A stretch of DNA of 42,933 nucleotides from Candidatus Rokuibacteriota bacterium (GTDB lineage Bacteria > Methylomirabilota > Methylomirabilia > Rokubacteriales > CSP1-6): the NCBI GenBank assembly GCA_016184365.1, contig JACPCW010000132.1:1-42933 (forward strand). The letters run 5' to 3'. Under the pieces are notes generated by a model. That model worked only from the letters and a program-made list of their open reading frames with translations, did no database searches and was not told the DNA's origin. Both the position numbers and the translations under genes were made by a program. Positions 1-8,774 of the stretch are shown piece after piece (position 1 is the stretch's first letter; the number at the start of each line of letters is the position of its first letter).

Positions 1-2
1 TC

Positions 3-1115
3 CGGCTCACGCTGATGATCGGCCCGGCCGTGCCGGTGCCCGTGCCGCAGTCCGTGCTGGACGCGCTGACGGACGTGCAGATCACCTCGGCGAGCGACGG
101 ACCGAGCGGCTTCCAGCTGAGCTTCACGCTGTCGACGGACTCGGCGCTCCACACGCTGTTTCTCCTGACCGGCGGCAGTCCGATCCCGTTCGTGCGCGTC
201 ATCGTCGTCGTGACGGTCGGCGGCATGCCCGACGTGCTGATGGACGGCGTCATGACGAACCACGAGGTGCGTCCCGGAGCGGGCGCCGGCCGCGCGACGC
301 TCACGGTGACGGGCGAGGACCTGACGCGCGTGATGGATTACATCGAGCTCGACGGCGTGCCGTATCCCGGGATGCCGGGCGCCGCGCGCGTCTACGCGAT
401 CCTCGGCAAGTACGCCGCCCTCGGCGTGCTGCCTCTCGTCGTGCCGCCGCTCATCAGCGACGTCCCGAATCCCGTCGAGCGTATCCCGCGGCACAAGGGC
501 ACCGATCTGTGTTACGTCCGCGGCCTCGCCGCCGACGTCGGCTACGTCTTCTATCTCGAGCCGGGGCCCGCGCCCGGCGCGAGCGTCGCGTACTGGGGAC
601 CGGAGATCAAAGTCGGCCTGCCGCAGCCGGCGCTCAACGCCGACATGGACGCGTTCACCAACGTCGAGGCGCTCGGCTTCGGCTTCGCGTCGGACTCGCG
701 CGTGCAGCCGATCGTCATGGTGCACAACGCGATCACGAAGGCGCCGATCCCGGTGCCCGTGCCCGACATCGCGCCGCTCAACCCGCCGCTCGGGTTGATT
801 CCGCCCCTGCCGAAGAAATTCGAGCTGCTGACGGGCACGGCCAAGCTCTCGACCGCCGCGGCGGCGCTCGCCGCGGTCGCGAAGGCTTCGCGCACGTCGG
901 AGGCGGTCACGGGCACGGGCAGTCTCGACGTCGTCCGGTACGGCCGCGTGCTCAAGGCGCGGCGGCTCGTCGGCGTGCGCGGCGTCGGCCCCGCGTTCGA
1001 CGGCCTCTACTACGTCAAGAGCGTCACGCACACGATCAAGCGCGGCGAGTACAAGCAGAGCTTCACGCTCACGCGGAACGGGCTGCTCTCGACGGTGCCC
1101 GCGGTGCCGGCATGA
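3..1115 (+). CDS. gpD-like baseplate hub protein of a contractile injection system (5' partial)
   Basis: This resembles the phage late control gene D family, whose members form the gp27-like hub that sits on the spike and joins it to the tail tube. An ATG lies at 15, but the frame is open to the window edge and the codons before it (R-L-T-L) fit the usual start MRLTLxIGP, so the true start is probably just outside. The N-terminus has the GPAVPVPVP stretch followed by SGFQLSFTL. The C-terminal 30 residues (YYVKSVTHTIKRGEYKQSF) match the conserved end of gpD-type proteins, where the last beta domain packs on the spike. The stop overlaps the next gene (ATGA), which indicates translational coupling. 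Hub and spike are separate genes here, unlike fused VgrG. The family call is from recognised motifs. Confidence 0.85.
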   Translation, partial: RLTLMIGPAVPVPVPQSVLDALTDVQITSASDGPSGFQLSFTLSTDSALHTLFLLTGGSPIPFVRVIVVVTVGGMPDVLMDGVMTNHEVRPGAGAGRATLTVTGEDLTRVMDYIELDGVPYPGMPGAARVYAILGKYAALGVLPLVVPPLISDVPNPVERIPRHKGTDLCYVRGLAADVGYVFYLEPGPAPGASVAYWGPEIKVGLPQPALNADMDAFTNVEALGFGFASDSRVQPIVMVHNAITKAPIPVPVPDIAPLNPPLGLIPPLPKKFELLTGTAKLSTAAAALAAVAKASRTSEAVTGTGSLDVVRYGRVLKARRLVGVRGVGPAFDGLYYVKSVTHTIKRGEYKQSFTLTRNGLLSTVPAVPA

Positions 1116-1672
1116 GCTGCGGCACGATCCCGGTGCGGAGCGGCGCCGGCGGCGCCATGCCGGGCGCGAAGACGTTTTACGGCAAGTACCGCGGCACCGT
1201 CGTCGAGAACATCGATCCGCTCAAGCTCGGCCGCATCCAGGTGATGGTGCCGGACGTCTCGAGCGCCGCGCTGTCGAGCTGGGCGCTGCCGTGCGTGCCG
1301 CTCGCCGGCAAGCAGATGGGCGTCTACGTCGTCCCGCAGCGCGGCGCCGGCGTGTGGGTCGAGTTCGAGCAGGGCGATCCCGACTACCCGATCTGGACGG
1401 GATGCTTCTGGGGGACGGCCGCGGAAGTGCCGAGCCTCGCCATGGCCGGCAATCCGGCGAGTCCGAGCCTCGTGCTCCAGAGCGGCGGACAGCACGTGAT
1501 CGTGGTGAGCGACGTCGCGGGTCCGACCGGCGGCATCACGCTCAAGAGCACGACGGGCGCGAGCATCGTCGTCAACGACACGGGCATCTACATCAGCAAC
1601 GGCAAGGGCGCGTCGATCGTGCTGACGGGCAAGACGGTGTCCGTCAACGACGGCGCGCTCACGGTGACGTGA
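1112..1672 (+). CDS. gp5/VgrG-like baseplate spike protein (OB-fold, phage baseplate assembly protein V type)
   Basis: The protein has 186 residues from the ATG that overlaps the upstream stop; an ATG at 1157 is a possible alternative start just before the domain. Residues 20-60 (FYGKYRGTVVENIDPLKLGR) and 75-105 (GVWVEFEQGDPDYPIWTGCF) are the gp5 OB-fold signature of tail spikes. The last 60 residues are a regular run of short Gly/Thr/Ser/Val strands (GGITLKS, GASIVV, GIYIS), as expected for the start of the triangular beta-helix needle. There is no lysozyme domain and no effector extension. It should trimerise under the hub and carry the PAAR-like tip encoded next. Confidence 0.88.
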   Translation: MSCGTIPVRSGAGGAMPGAKTFYGKYRGTVVENIDPLKLGRIQVMVPDVSSAALSSWALPCVPLAGKQMGVYVVPQRGAGVWVEFEQGDPDYPIWTGCFWGTAAEVPSLAMAGNPASPSLVLQSGGQHVIVVSDVAGPTGGITLKSTTGASIVVNDTGIYISNGKGASIVLTGKTVSVNDGALTVT

Positions 1673-1682
1673 GGCCGCCCGC

Positions 1683-2015
1683 ATGCCAGCGTCCGTGCTC
1701 CACGTCGGCGCTTCCATCAAGTGCTCGCACCAGGCGAGCGTGAGCGTCGTCACGTCGAACACGCGCGTCCTCGTCGTCGGTCGCGCGGTGGCGACGCGCA
1801 GCGATACCTGCACGGTGTCCGGCTGTCCGTTCCAGGCCGGACAGAAGAAGCAGCCGTGCGTCACGGTGACGTGGACGTCCGGCGCCACGCGCGTGCGCGT
1901 GAACGGGCAGATCCCGCTGCTGCGCACGAGCACCGGCATCTGCCGGACCGCGGAGCAGATCACGCAGGGCGCGCCGGTCGTGACCTCGAGCCAGACGCGC
2001 GTGTCGGCCACGTGA
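1683..2015 (+). CDS. PAAR-like spike-tip protein
   Basis: This 110-residue protein lies between the spike and gp25 genes, the usual place of the tip protein in injection-system clusters. It opens with MPASVLHVGASIKCSH and has several candidate metal ligands: C14, H16, C43, C48, C59 and C87. The rest is short beta strands with a VRVNGQIPLL motif, like the PAAR-like tips of phage-tail particles. PAAR tips are small metal-bound cones that sharpen the spike. The start is ATG, 10 nt after the spike stop. The family is inferred from size, cysteine pattern and position; the canonical repeated Pro-Ala-Ala-Arg motif is not visible. Confidence 0.72.
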   Translation: MPASVLHVGASIKCSHQASVSVVTSNTRVLVVGRAVATRSDTCTVSGCPFQAGQKKQPCVTVTWTSGATRVRVNGQIPLLRTSTGICRTAEQITQGAPVVTSSQTRVSAT

Positions 2016-2380
2016 TGCACGTCGACTTCCCGCTCGGCTTCGACGGACGCGGCCGCACGGCGGCCACCGACGACGACGACCACGTGCGCGACCTGATCGA
2101 GCAGGTGCTGTTCACCGCGCCCGGCGAGCGGGTGAATCGGCCGACGTTCGGCACCGGGCTGCTCCAGCTCGTGTTCGCGCCCGGCGGCGACGAGGTCGCG
2201 TCGGCGACGCAGTTCCTCGTGCAGGCCGCGCTCCAGCAGTGGCTCGGCGACCTGATCCAGCTCGAGCGTGTCGAGGTGCAGAGCGAGGACGCGGCACTGC
2301 GCGTGACCGTGGCGTACGTCGTGCGGCGCAGCCAGGCGCACCGCGTCGCGGAGTTCACGCGGGAAGGGCCCGCCGCGTGA
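2015..2380 (+). CDS. gp25/GPW-like baseplate wedge protein
   Basis: The 121-residue protein starts at an ATG overlapping the PAAR stop (TGATG). It has the gp25 pattern: an N-terminal DFPLGFDGRGRTA, then DHVRDLIEQVLFTAPGERVNRPTFGTGL, the strongly conserved core (LLxTxPGER-x-P-x-FG-x-G-L). It ends with a beta region, LQLERVEVQSEDAALRVTVAYVV. Gp25 proteins are the short inner-baseplate wedge subunits that nucleate sheath assembly. The last codons overlap the GTG start of the first J-like gene. Confidence 0.93.
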   Translation: MHVDFPLGFDGRGRTAATDDDDHVRDLIEQVLFTAPGERVNRPTFGTGLLQLVFAPGGDEVASATQFLVQAALQQWLGDLIQLERVEVQSEDAALRVTVAYVVRRSQAHRVAEFTREGPAA

Positions 2381-4923
2381 TCTACGCCTGCTGCGATCAT
2401 CCGCGGCGGACCGTCGTCGCGAAGCCGTCGGTGCCGCTGAACGGCATCGACTATCTCGAGGTGCGCGACGACGCCGCGCTGCCGGTCACCGAGCGCCAGC
2501 GCACGCTGTTCGTGCACTTCCTCAAGCCGCTGGCGCCGCCGGCGCTCGGCCGCGGCAACGTGTCGATCGAGGGCGGCGAGCGGATCCGCGAGATCCTCGT
2601 GATGGACACGGTGCCCGGGACGCCGTCCAACGTGCTGACGGTCACCGTCGACCGTCCCGGTGACTTCTCGACCTACACGCTGCGCCTGCACCGCGCCGAC
2701 GACACCGACACGCCGCCGGCCGGATTCGACCCCGTGCTCTCGGCGATCGATTTTTCGTTCAAGGTCGATTGCGCGTCGGATCTCGATTGCCAGTCGACGC
2801 CGGTGTGTCCGCCCGAGACCCTCGTCGCGCCCGATATCGATTACCTCGCGAAGGACTACGGGAGCTTCCGGCGTCTCATGCTCGATCGGCTCGCGCTGCT
2901 CGTGCCGGACTGGCGGGATCGCAACCCGGCCGACGTGGGCATCGCGCTCGTCGAGCTGCTCGCCTACGTCGCCGACCATCTGAGCTATCAGCAGGACGCG
3001 ATCGCGACCGAAGCGTATCTGGACACCGCGCGGCGGCGCGTGTCCGTCCGGCGCCACGCGCGGCTGCTCGACTACGCGATGCACGACGGCTGCAACGCGC
3101 GCGCATGGGTGCACGTGGAAGTGCGCGGCGCCGATCCCGTCGTGCTGCCCGAGGGCACGCCCATCCTGACGCGGCTCGTCGGCCGTCCGGGCCGCATCGC
3201 CGACAGCGCGGAGGACTACGCGCAGGCGCTGCAGGCGGGACCGGCGGTGTTCGAGACGATCGGCGACGAAACGCTCCACGCCGCGCACAACCGGATGCCG
3301 CTCTATGCGTGGGGCGATCACCGCTGCTGCCTGCCGACGGGGGCGACGCGCGCGACGCTCGAGGGACACTTTCCCGCGCTTCGCGAGGGCGACGTGCTCG
3401 TCTTCGAAGAAGTCCTCGGTCCGCGCAGCGGTCGCGCGGACGACGCCGATCCGACGCACCGGCACGCCGTACGGCTCACGGCCGTTCGTGCCCGCGACGA
3501 GAACGGCGACCCGCTGGTCGATCCGCTCGTCGCGCCACCCGCCGACGCGTCACTTCCGCTGCCGCCGGCGCAGAGGATCACGGAAGTGCGCTGGGCCGCC
3601 GAGGATGCCCTGCCGTTTCCGCTGTGCGTGTCCGCACGGACGGACGAGGGCAAGGACGTCGACGGCGTGAGCGTCGCCATCGGCAACATCGTGCTCGCCG
3701 ATCACGGCCGGACGATCGACGCCGAAGCGCTCGGCGCGGTGCCCGCATCGCGTCTGGCCCTGGCGCCGGCGTCGAGCGCCGGTGTGTGCGGCGAGCACGT
3801 GCCGGATCCGGTGCCGGTGCGATATCGCCCGGTGCTCGCGCGCGGTCCGCTGACGCACGCGGCCTCCGTCCTGCGCCGCGAGCTGGCTGGCGGGCGTGTG
3901 ACGACCGAGCGCGTGCCGTTCGATCCGTCGGCGCCGGCGGCGGCGGCGTTCTCCTGGCGGCTCGAGGACGCGATGCCCGTCGTGTGGCTCACCGGCGGCG
4001 GCGAGGTGTGGACCGCACGCCGCGATCTGCTGTCGAGCGGAGCGTTCGACCCGGACTTCGTCGTCGAAGTGGAACGCGACGGCGCGGCGGTTCTTCGCTT
4101 CGGCGACGACGAGCACGGGCAGCGACCGGAAGCCGGCTGGACGTTCGAGGCGACGTATCGCGTCGGCAACGGCACGGCGGGCAACGTCGGCGCCGACACG
4201 CTGGCGCACGTCGTCACGAACGTCGGCGGCGTGATCGGCGCGCGCAACCCGATGGCGGCGCGCGGCGGCGTGGATCCCGAGACGATCGAGGACGTGCGCC
4301 AGCGCGCGCCGCACGCGTTCCGCACGCAGGAGCGCGCCGTCACGCCGGACGACTACGCCGCCGTCGCGCAGCGCCACGCCGGCGTGCAGCGCGCTGCGGC
4401 GACGTTTCGCTGGACGGGCAGCTGGCACACCGTGTTCGTCACCGTCGACCGCGAGCGCGGCGTGCCCGTCGACGAGGCGTTCGAGGACGCGCTGCGCGGT
4501 CATCTCGAGCGGTTCCGGATGGCGGGGCACGACGTCGAGGTCGACGCGCCGCGCTTCGTCGCGCTCGAGCTCGGCATGTTCGTGTGCGTGAAGCCGGATC
4601 ACCTGCGGCGGCGCGTGTACGACGCGCTCGCCGACGCGTTCAGCAGCCGCACCCTGCCCGACGGCCGGCGCGGCTTCTTCCATCCCGACAACTTCACGTT
4701 CGGCCAGCCGGTGCAGCTCAGTCGCCTGTACGCCGCGGCGCATGCGGTGCCGGGCGTCGCCTCGGTGCGGATCACGAAGCTGCAGCGGCAGGGCGTCGAC
4801 GATCCGGGCGCGCTCGACGACGGCGAGATCGTCCTGGGGCCGCTCGAGATCGCGCGCCTCGACAACGATCCGAACTTCCCGGAGCACGGGGTGCTCGCCC
4901 TCGACGTGCAGGGGGGACGATGA
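2377..4923 (+). CDS. gp6/J-like baseplate assembly protein, first copy
   Basis: This 848-residue protein starts at GTG overlapping the gp25 stop (GTGA). A short N-terminal domain (about residues 1-140) precedes the conserved DIDYLAKDYGSFRRLMLDRL and DRNPADVGIALVELLAYVADHLSYQQDAIATEAYLDTARRR region, the diagnostic block of the large baseplate J/gp6 family of tail-like systems. The C-terminal third has the J-like core FRTQERAVTPDDYAAVAQRHAGVQRAAATF and GFFHPDNFTFGQPVQLSRLYAAAHAVPGV. The protein should form the wedge framework linking gp25 to the tail protein encoded downstream. It ends 24 nt before the second J-like gene, with only an 11-codon frame from 4920 between them, which I do not count as a gene. 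Confidence 0.92.
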   Translation: MIYACCDHPRRTVVAKPSVPLNGIDYLEVRDDAALPVTERQRTLFVHFLKPLAPPALGRGNVSIEGGERIREILVMDTVPGTPSNVLTVTVDRPGDFSTYTLRLHRADDTDTPPAGFDPVLSAIDFSFKVDCASDLDCQSTPVCPPETLVAPDIDYLAKDYGSFRRLMLDRLALLVPDWRDRNPADVGIALVELLAYVADHLSYQQDAIATEAYLDTARRRVSVRRHARLLDYAMHDGCNARAWVHVEVRGADPVVLPEGTPILTRLVGRPGRIADSAEDYAQALQAGPAVFETIGDETLHAAHNRMPLYAWGDHRCCLPTGATRATLEGHFPALREGDVLVFEEVLGPRSGRADDADPTHRHAVRLTAVRARDENGDPLVDPLVAPPADASLPLPPAQRITEVRWAAEDALPFPLCVSARTDEGKDVDGVSVAIGNIVLADHGRTIDAEALGAVPASRLALAPASSAGVCGEHVPDPVPVRYRPVLARGPLTHAASVLRRELAGGRVTTERVPFDPSAPAAAAFSWRLEDAMPVVWLTGGGEVWTARRDLLSSGAFDPDFVVEVERDGAAVLRFGDDEHGQRPEAGWTFEATYRVGNGTAGNVGADTLAHVVTNVGGVIGARNPMAARGGVDPETIEDVRQRAPHAFRTQERAVTPDDYAAVAQRHAGVQRAAATFRWTGSWHTVFVTVDRERGVPVDEAFEDALRGHLERFRMAGHDVEVDAPRFVALELGMFVCVKPDHLRRRVYDALADAFSSRTLPDGRRGFFHPDNFTFGQPVQLSRLYAAAHAVPGVASVRITKLQRQGVDDPGALDDGEIVLGPLEIARLDNDPNFPEHGVLALDVQGGR

Positions 4924-4947
4924 GCGGCGGCACATGCCTCACGAACG

Positions 4948-7900
4948 ATGACTGACGAGGAGCGGATCGTCATCGCGCACGCACCCCGTGTCGCGGGACT
5001 CGCGGCGTGCGGCTGCTGCGCGGGACCGACCGTATCGACGCCGTCGGCGCTCTACAACCGCCCCGGTCTCGACGCCGTCGCGTACCGCATCGGCACGCAG
5101 CCGTCGTTCAAGGAGACGATGCTGGCGCGGCTGTCGGCGTCGAAGTTCGCGGCGCTCACCGACCTGCGCGTCCGACGGGACGACGACTTCACGGTGGCGC
5201 TCCTCGACGCGTGGGCGACCGCGGCCGACGTGCTCACGTTCTACCAGGAGCGCATCGCGAACGAATCCTACCTGCGCACGGCGACGGAGCGGATCTCGAT
5301 CCAGCACCTGGCGCGTCTACTCGGGTACGAGCTCCGGCCGGGCGTCGCGGCGGCGACGCCGCTCGCGTTCACGCTCGAGGACGCGCCGGGCTCGCCGCGG
5401 CGCACGCCGCTCGTGCCCGGTATCAAGGTGCAGAGCGTGCCCGGGCCCGATGAGACGCCGCAGACGTTCGAGACGGTGGAGACGATCGACGCGCGCGTGG
5501 AATGGAACGCGCTCCGCCCGCGGCCGACGGTGCCGCGGCAACCGGTCGCCGGCGACGAGGTGGTGCACTTCAAGGGGACCCTCACCGGTCTCGAGCGCGG
5601 CGACGTCCTGCTCTTCGTCGGCAGCGAGCGGCGAGACAGCGCGGCCAGCAACCGGTGGGACATCGCGATGGTCGTGAAGGTCGACGTGGACCACGGCCGC
5701 GACCGCACGCGCGTCGGGTTCACGCCGGCGACGAGTGGCCGGACTTCACGCTGCTGGCGCCGGCGCACCCACCGGTGCACGTGGCGCGGCGCGTCTTCGA
5801 CGTCGATACGACGGCGGAATACGTCGCGAATGCGGCGACCGAAGCCGCTCGCCGCACCGCGAACACGCTGGGCGAGAGCGCCCTCGCGAGCGTTGCCAAC
5901 GCGACGACGGCGGCGAACCGCGTCGCGGCGACCACGATTCGTGGGGCGACGCGGATCGGCGGCGAGATCAGTCGTGCGGGTCGAGAGGTCGCCACGCAGC
6001 TCGCGACCGCACACACTGCGATCGCGACGGATGCGGAGAAGCTCGGCACGGCGGTGCTCGGCGCGCTCCGCTCGATTCTCGCGGCCCAGCCGGGCGGAAC
6101 GGTCCCGGACTTTTCCGACAACCTGGCGAACATATTCATGAACTGGGCGCCGTTCGGGCTGACACCGCCTGCGCCCAGTCCAGGCGCCGCGGTGCTGGAT
6201 TGGGGTACCTGGTCCGGCCGAGCCCATGAGCTCTCCGATCGTCTGATCGATACCCTTCGGGCCTTCAATGCGGCGCCGACGCCCGGCACGCCGTCCACGG
6301 ATGATCAAACGAAGATCAAGGACGCGTTGGCGGCGCTTGCCGCAGGCCTCAATCCCGTCGTCGCCGGGACGAGGCTCGTGAGTGAACTGCGGCCGCGCGT
6401 CGTGTCGCGGTCTCTGAGAGCGGTGTTCATCGCCGCGGCGAGGGCCGCCAAGGCCGCGGACGGAGCCGTTCGGACGTCGGCCCAGGCGCTCGGCGCGCGC
6501 CAGGCCGCGATGCTCGTCGAACTCGCCGCGAAGACGGCGCTCGATGCGCCACTGCCGCCCGGGCTCGAAGGAGTGCTGACCCGCAAACAGCTCGTCGCGC
6601 TCGCCGCCGCGGTGGCCGCTTACGCGGCCGTCCTTGCGGCGACGCTGCCGGCCGGCGCGACAGGTGCCGCGGCGCTGACGGGTGTCATTACGCTGCCGGC
6701 CTTCGGGCTCGCGGTCGCGGCGTTGCTGCTCGCGGGCGGCTACGGAACGGTGACGCTGGCCGCGATCGCTGCGCCGCTCGGTCTGTTCCTGGCGCCTGTC
6801 GTCGGTGTCTTGCTGGTCGCCTTCGTCGCTCTCGTTGCCCTGTCTCCGGACATGATCGTCGGTGCCGAGGCCGTGCGCGACGCGGTGCTCCCGGCCGTCG
6901 AAAAAGCGCTCGAGCCGATTCCGGCGCCGCTCCGCCGGCCCGGCCTCGAACCCGCACCGGACACCATCGATCTCGATGCCGTGTACGCGAACGTCACGCC
7001 CGAAAGCTGGATGCTGCTGTCGCTGCCGGATCCGCCCGACGTGAGCGATCCGCCCGGTCCCTTCCACCGCCTGTTCAAGGTGGAGCGCGTGGTCGAGACG
7101 GGACGGTCGGAATTCGGGATGAACGCGAAGACTACGCGCGCCGTGGTGTCGGGCGCGCCCGACGAGCTGGCGCGGCTGTCGCAGCGTCGGGTGACGCTCG
7201 CCGACCAGACCGAGCTCGTCATCAGCACGCTTCGCGAAGCGACGGTGCTCGCCGAGAGCGAAGAGCTCGAGGTCGCCGAGGAGCCGATTACCGCGCCCGT
7301 CAGCGGCGTCGAGATCGTCCTCGACCGCGTCGTCACCGGTCTCGAGCCGGGCCGCCGCCTCATCGTCACCGGCAAGCGCGCGCGCGTGCGATACGAGGTG
7401 ACGGACGCCCTGACCGGCGCGCCGTGGACCGGTGGCAAGGCCGGCGGTGCGCCCGGCTCATGGCCACCGTTCGCGAATAACCCATTCGGCATACCGATGG
7501 ACTTCGGCGCCGACGCCGGTGGTCCGTCGATGCCGATCGTCACGGTCGTGTACGAGCCGGCGGCGGCGGACGACGAGACGGTCAGTGAGCTCGTGACACT
7601 GCGGACGGCGACCCTCCCCGCGGCGAATCCGCGGCACACGACGCTCGAGCTGATGGACCCGCTCGTCAACGTGTACGACCGCACGACGACGTTCGTGTAC
7701 GCGAACGTCGCCCGCGCGACGCACGGCGAGACGGTGGCGGAGGAAGTTCTCGGCAGCGGTGACGGCAGCCAGCCGTACCAGCGCTTCGTGCTGCGCCAAC
7801 CGCCGCTGACCCACGTCGGCGCGGCGAACGCGCGGGGCACGGCGTCGACGCTCGAGGTCCGGGTCAACGGCGTGCGGTGGCAGGAAGCGCCGACGCTCCA

Positions 7901-8774
7901 TGGCCGCGGCGCGCACGACCGCGTGTACGTGGCGCGACTCGCGGAGGACGGGCGCACGATCGTGCAGTTCGGCGATGGCGCCACGGGCGCGCGGCTGCCG
8001 ACCGGGCGTGACAACGTGCGCGCCGGGTACCGCAAAGGCCTCGGCCGCGCCGGGCTCATCCCGGCCGGCCGTCTCAACGTCCTGATGGCGCCGCCGCTCG
8101 GCGTGCGCGACGTCACGAATCCGCTCGACGCGACCGGCGGCGACGACGCCGAGTCCACGGCGCGCGCACGCGAGAGTACGCCGATCACCGTGCTCACGCT
8201 CGACCGCGTCGTCTCCCTTCGTGACTACGAGGACTTCGCGCGCGGTTACGCCGGCATCGCGAAGGCGCTCGCGACGTGGATCTGGCACGGCGGCCAGCGG
8301 AGCGTGCTCGTGACGGTCGCCGGCCCGGACGGCGCCGCCGTTCCGGCGTCGAGCGATCTCTATCGGAACCTCCTCGCCGCGCTGCAGGGCGCGGGCGATC
8401 CGTACGTTGCCGTGCGGGTCGTGTCGTACCGCCCGGCGGGCTTTCGCGTGGCCGGCACGATCCGCCGGCATCCCGACCATCTCGCCGCGACCGTCGCCGC
8501 CGCGGTGCGCGCCGCGGTCGCGACGCGGTTTGCCTTCGAGGCGCGCGCGTTCGGCCAGCCGGTGACGCTCGACGAGGTGTTCGCGGTCATCCAGGCGGCC
8601 CCGGGCGTCGTGATGGTGGACGTCGACGCGTTCCACCGGACCGACCCCGCGACGATCGAAGCGCGCCTGCTCGCGTCGGCGCCATCGGTCGACGCGGACG
8701 GCACGATCAACGCGGCCGAGCTCTTGACGGTCGATCGCTCGTCGCTGAGCGCGCTCACGGTGCTGCCGGTATGA
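4948..8774 (+). CDS. gp6/J-like baseplate assembly protein, second copy, with a large hydrophobic insertion and an apparent -1 frameshift near 5726
   Basis: The start ATG at 4948 opens a J-family N-terminus (LYNRPGLDAVAYRIGTQPSF, DFTVALLDAWATAADVLTFYQERIANESYLRTATER). The frame breaks near 5726: the upstream frame reads VGFTPAT and the next frame resumes at GDEWPDFTLLAPAHPPVHVARRVF. One extra G (CCGGGCGAC in place of CCGGCGAC) restores a product of about 1275 residues. J homology returns near 6963 (DTIDLDAVYANVTPESWMLL) and runs to GQPVTLDEVFAVIQAAPGVV. Between about 5800 and 6960 lies a predicted insert of about 385 residues: an Ala/Thr-rich helical part, then three or four hydrophobic stretches (about 6591-6845). 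Ordinary homologues have only a short linker there. The indel is most simply a sequencing or assembly error. The insert is in frame with the downstream core. Confidence 0.85.

Noticed and set aside
1010..2341. Long open frames on the minus strand opposite the spike, PAAR and gp25 genes
   Set aside because: Very high GC content leaves few stops; the translations are Arg/His/Ala-rich without domains, while the plus strand shows clear families. The same applies to other long antisense frames, e.g. 3550-4935, 10702-14034 and 35338-38343.
4920..4955. An 11-codon ATG frame between the two J-like genes
   Set aside because: Too short and without any recognisable pattern; it probably arises by chance from the overlapping ATGA.
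5720..5745. Programmed ribosomal frameshift in the J-like gene
   Set aside because: No X-XXY-YYZ slippery site or obvious stimulatory structure; a one-base loss in a G/C run explains it more simply.
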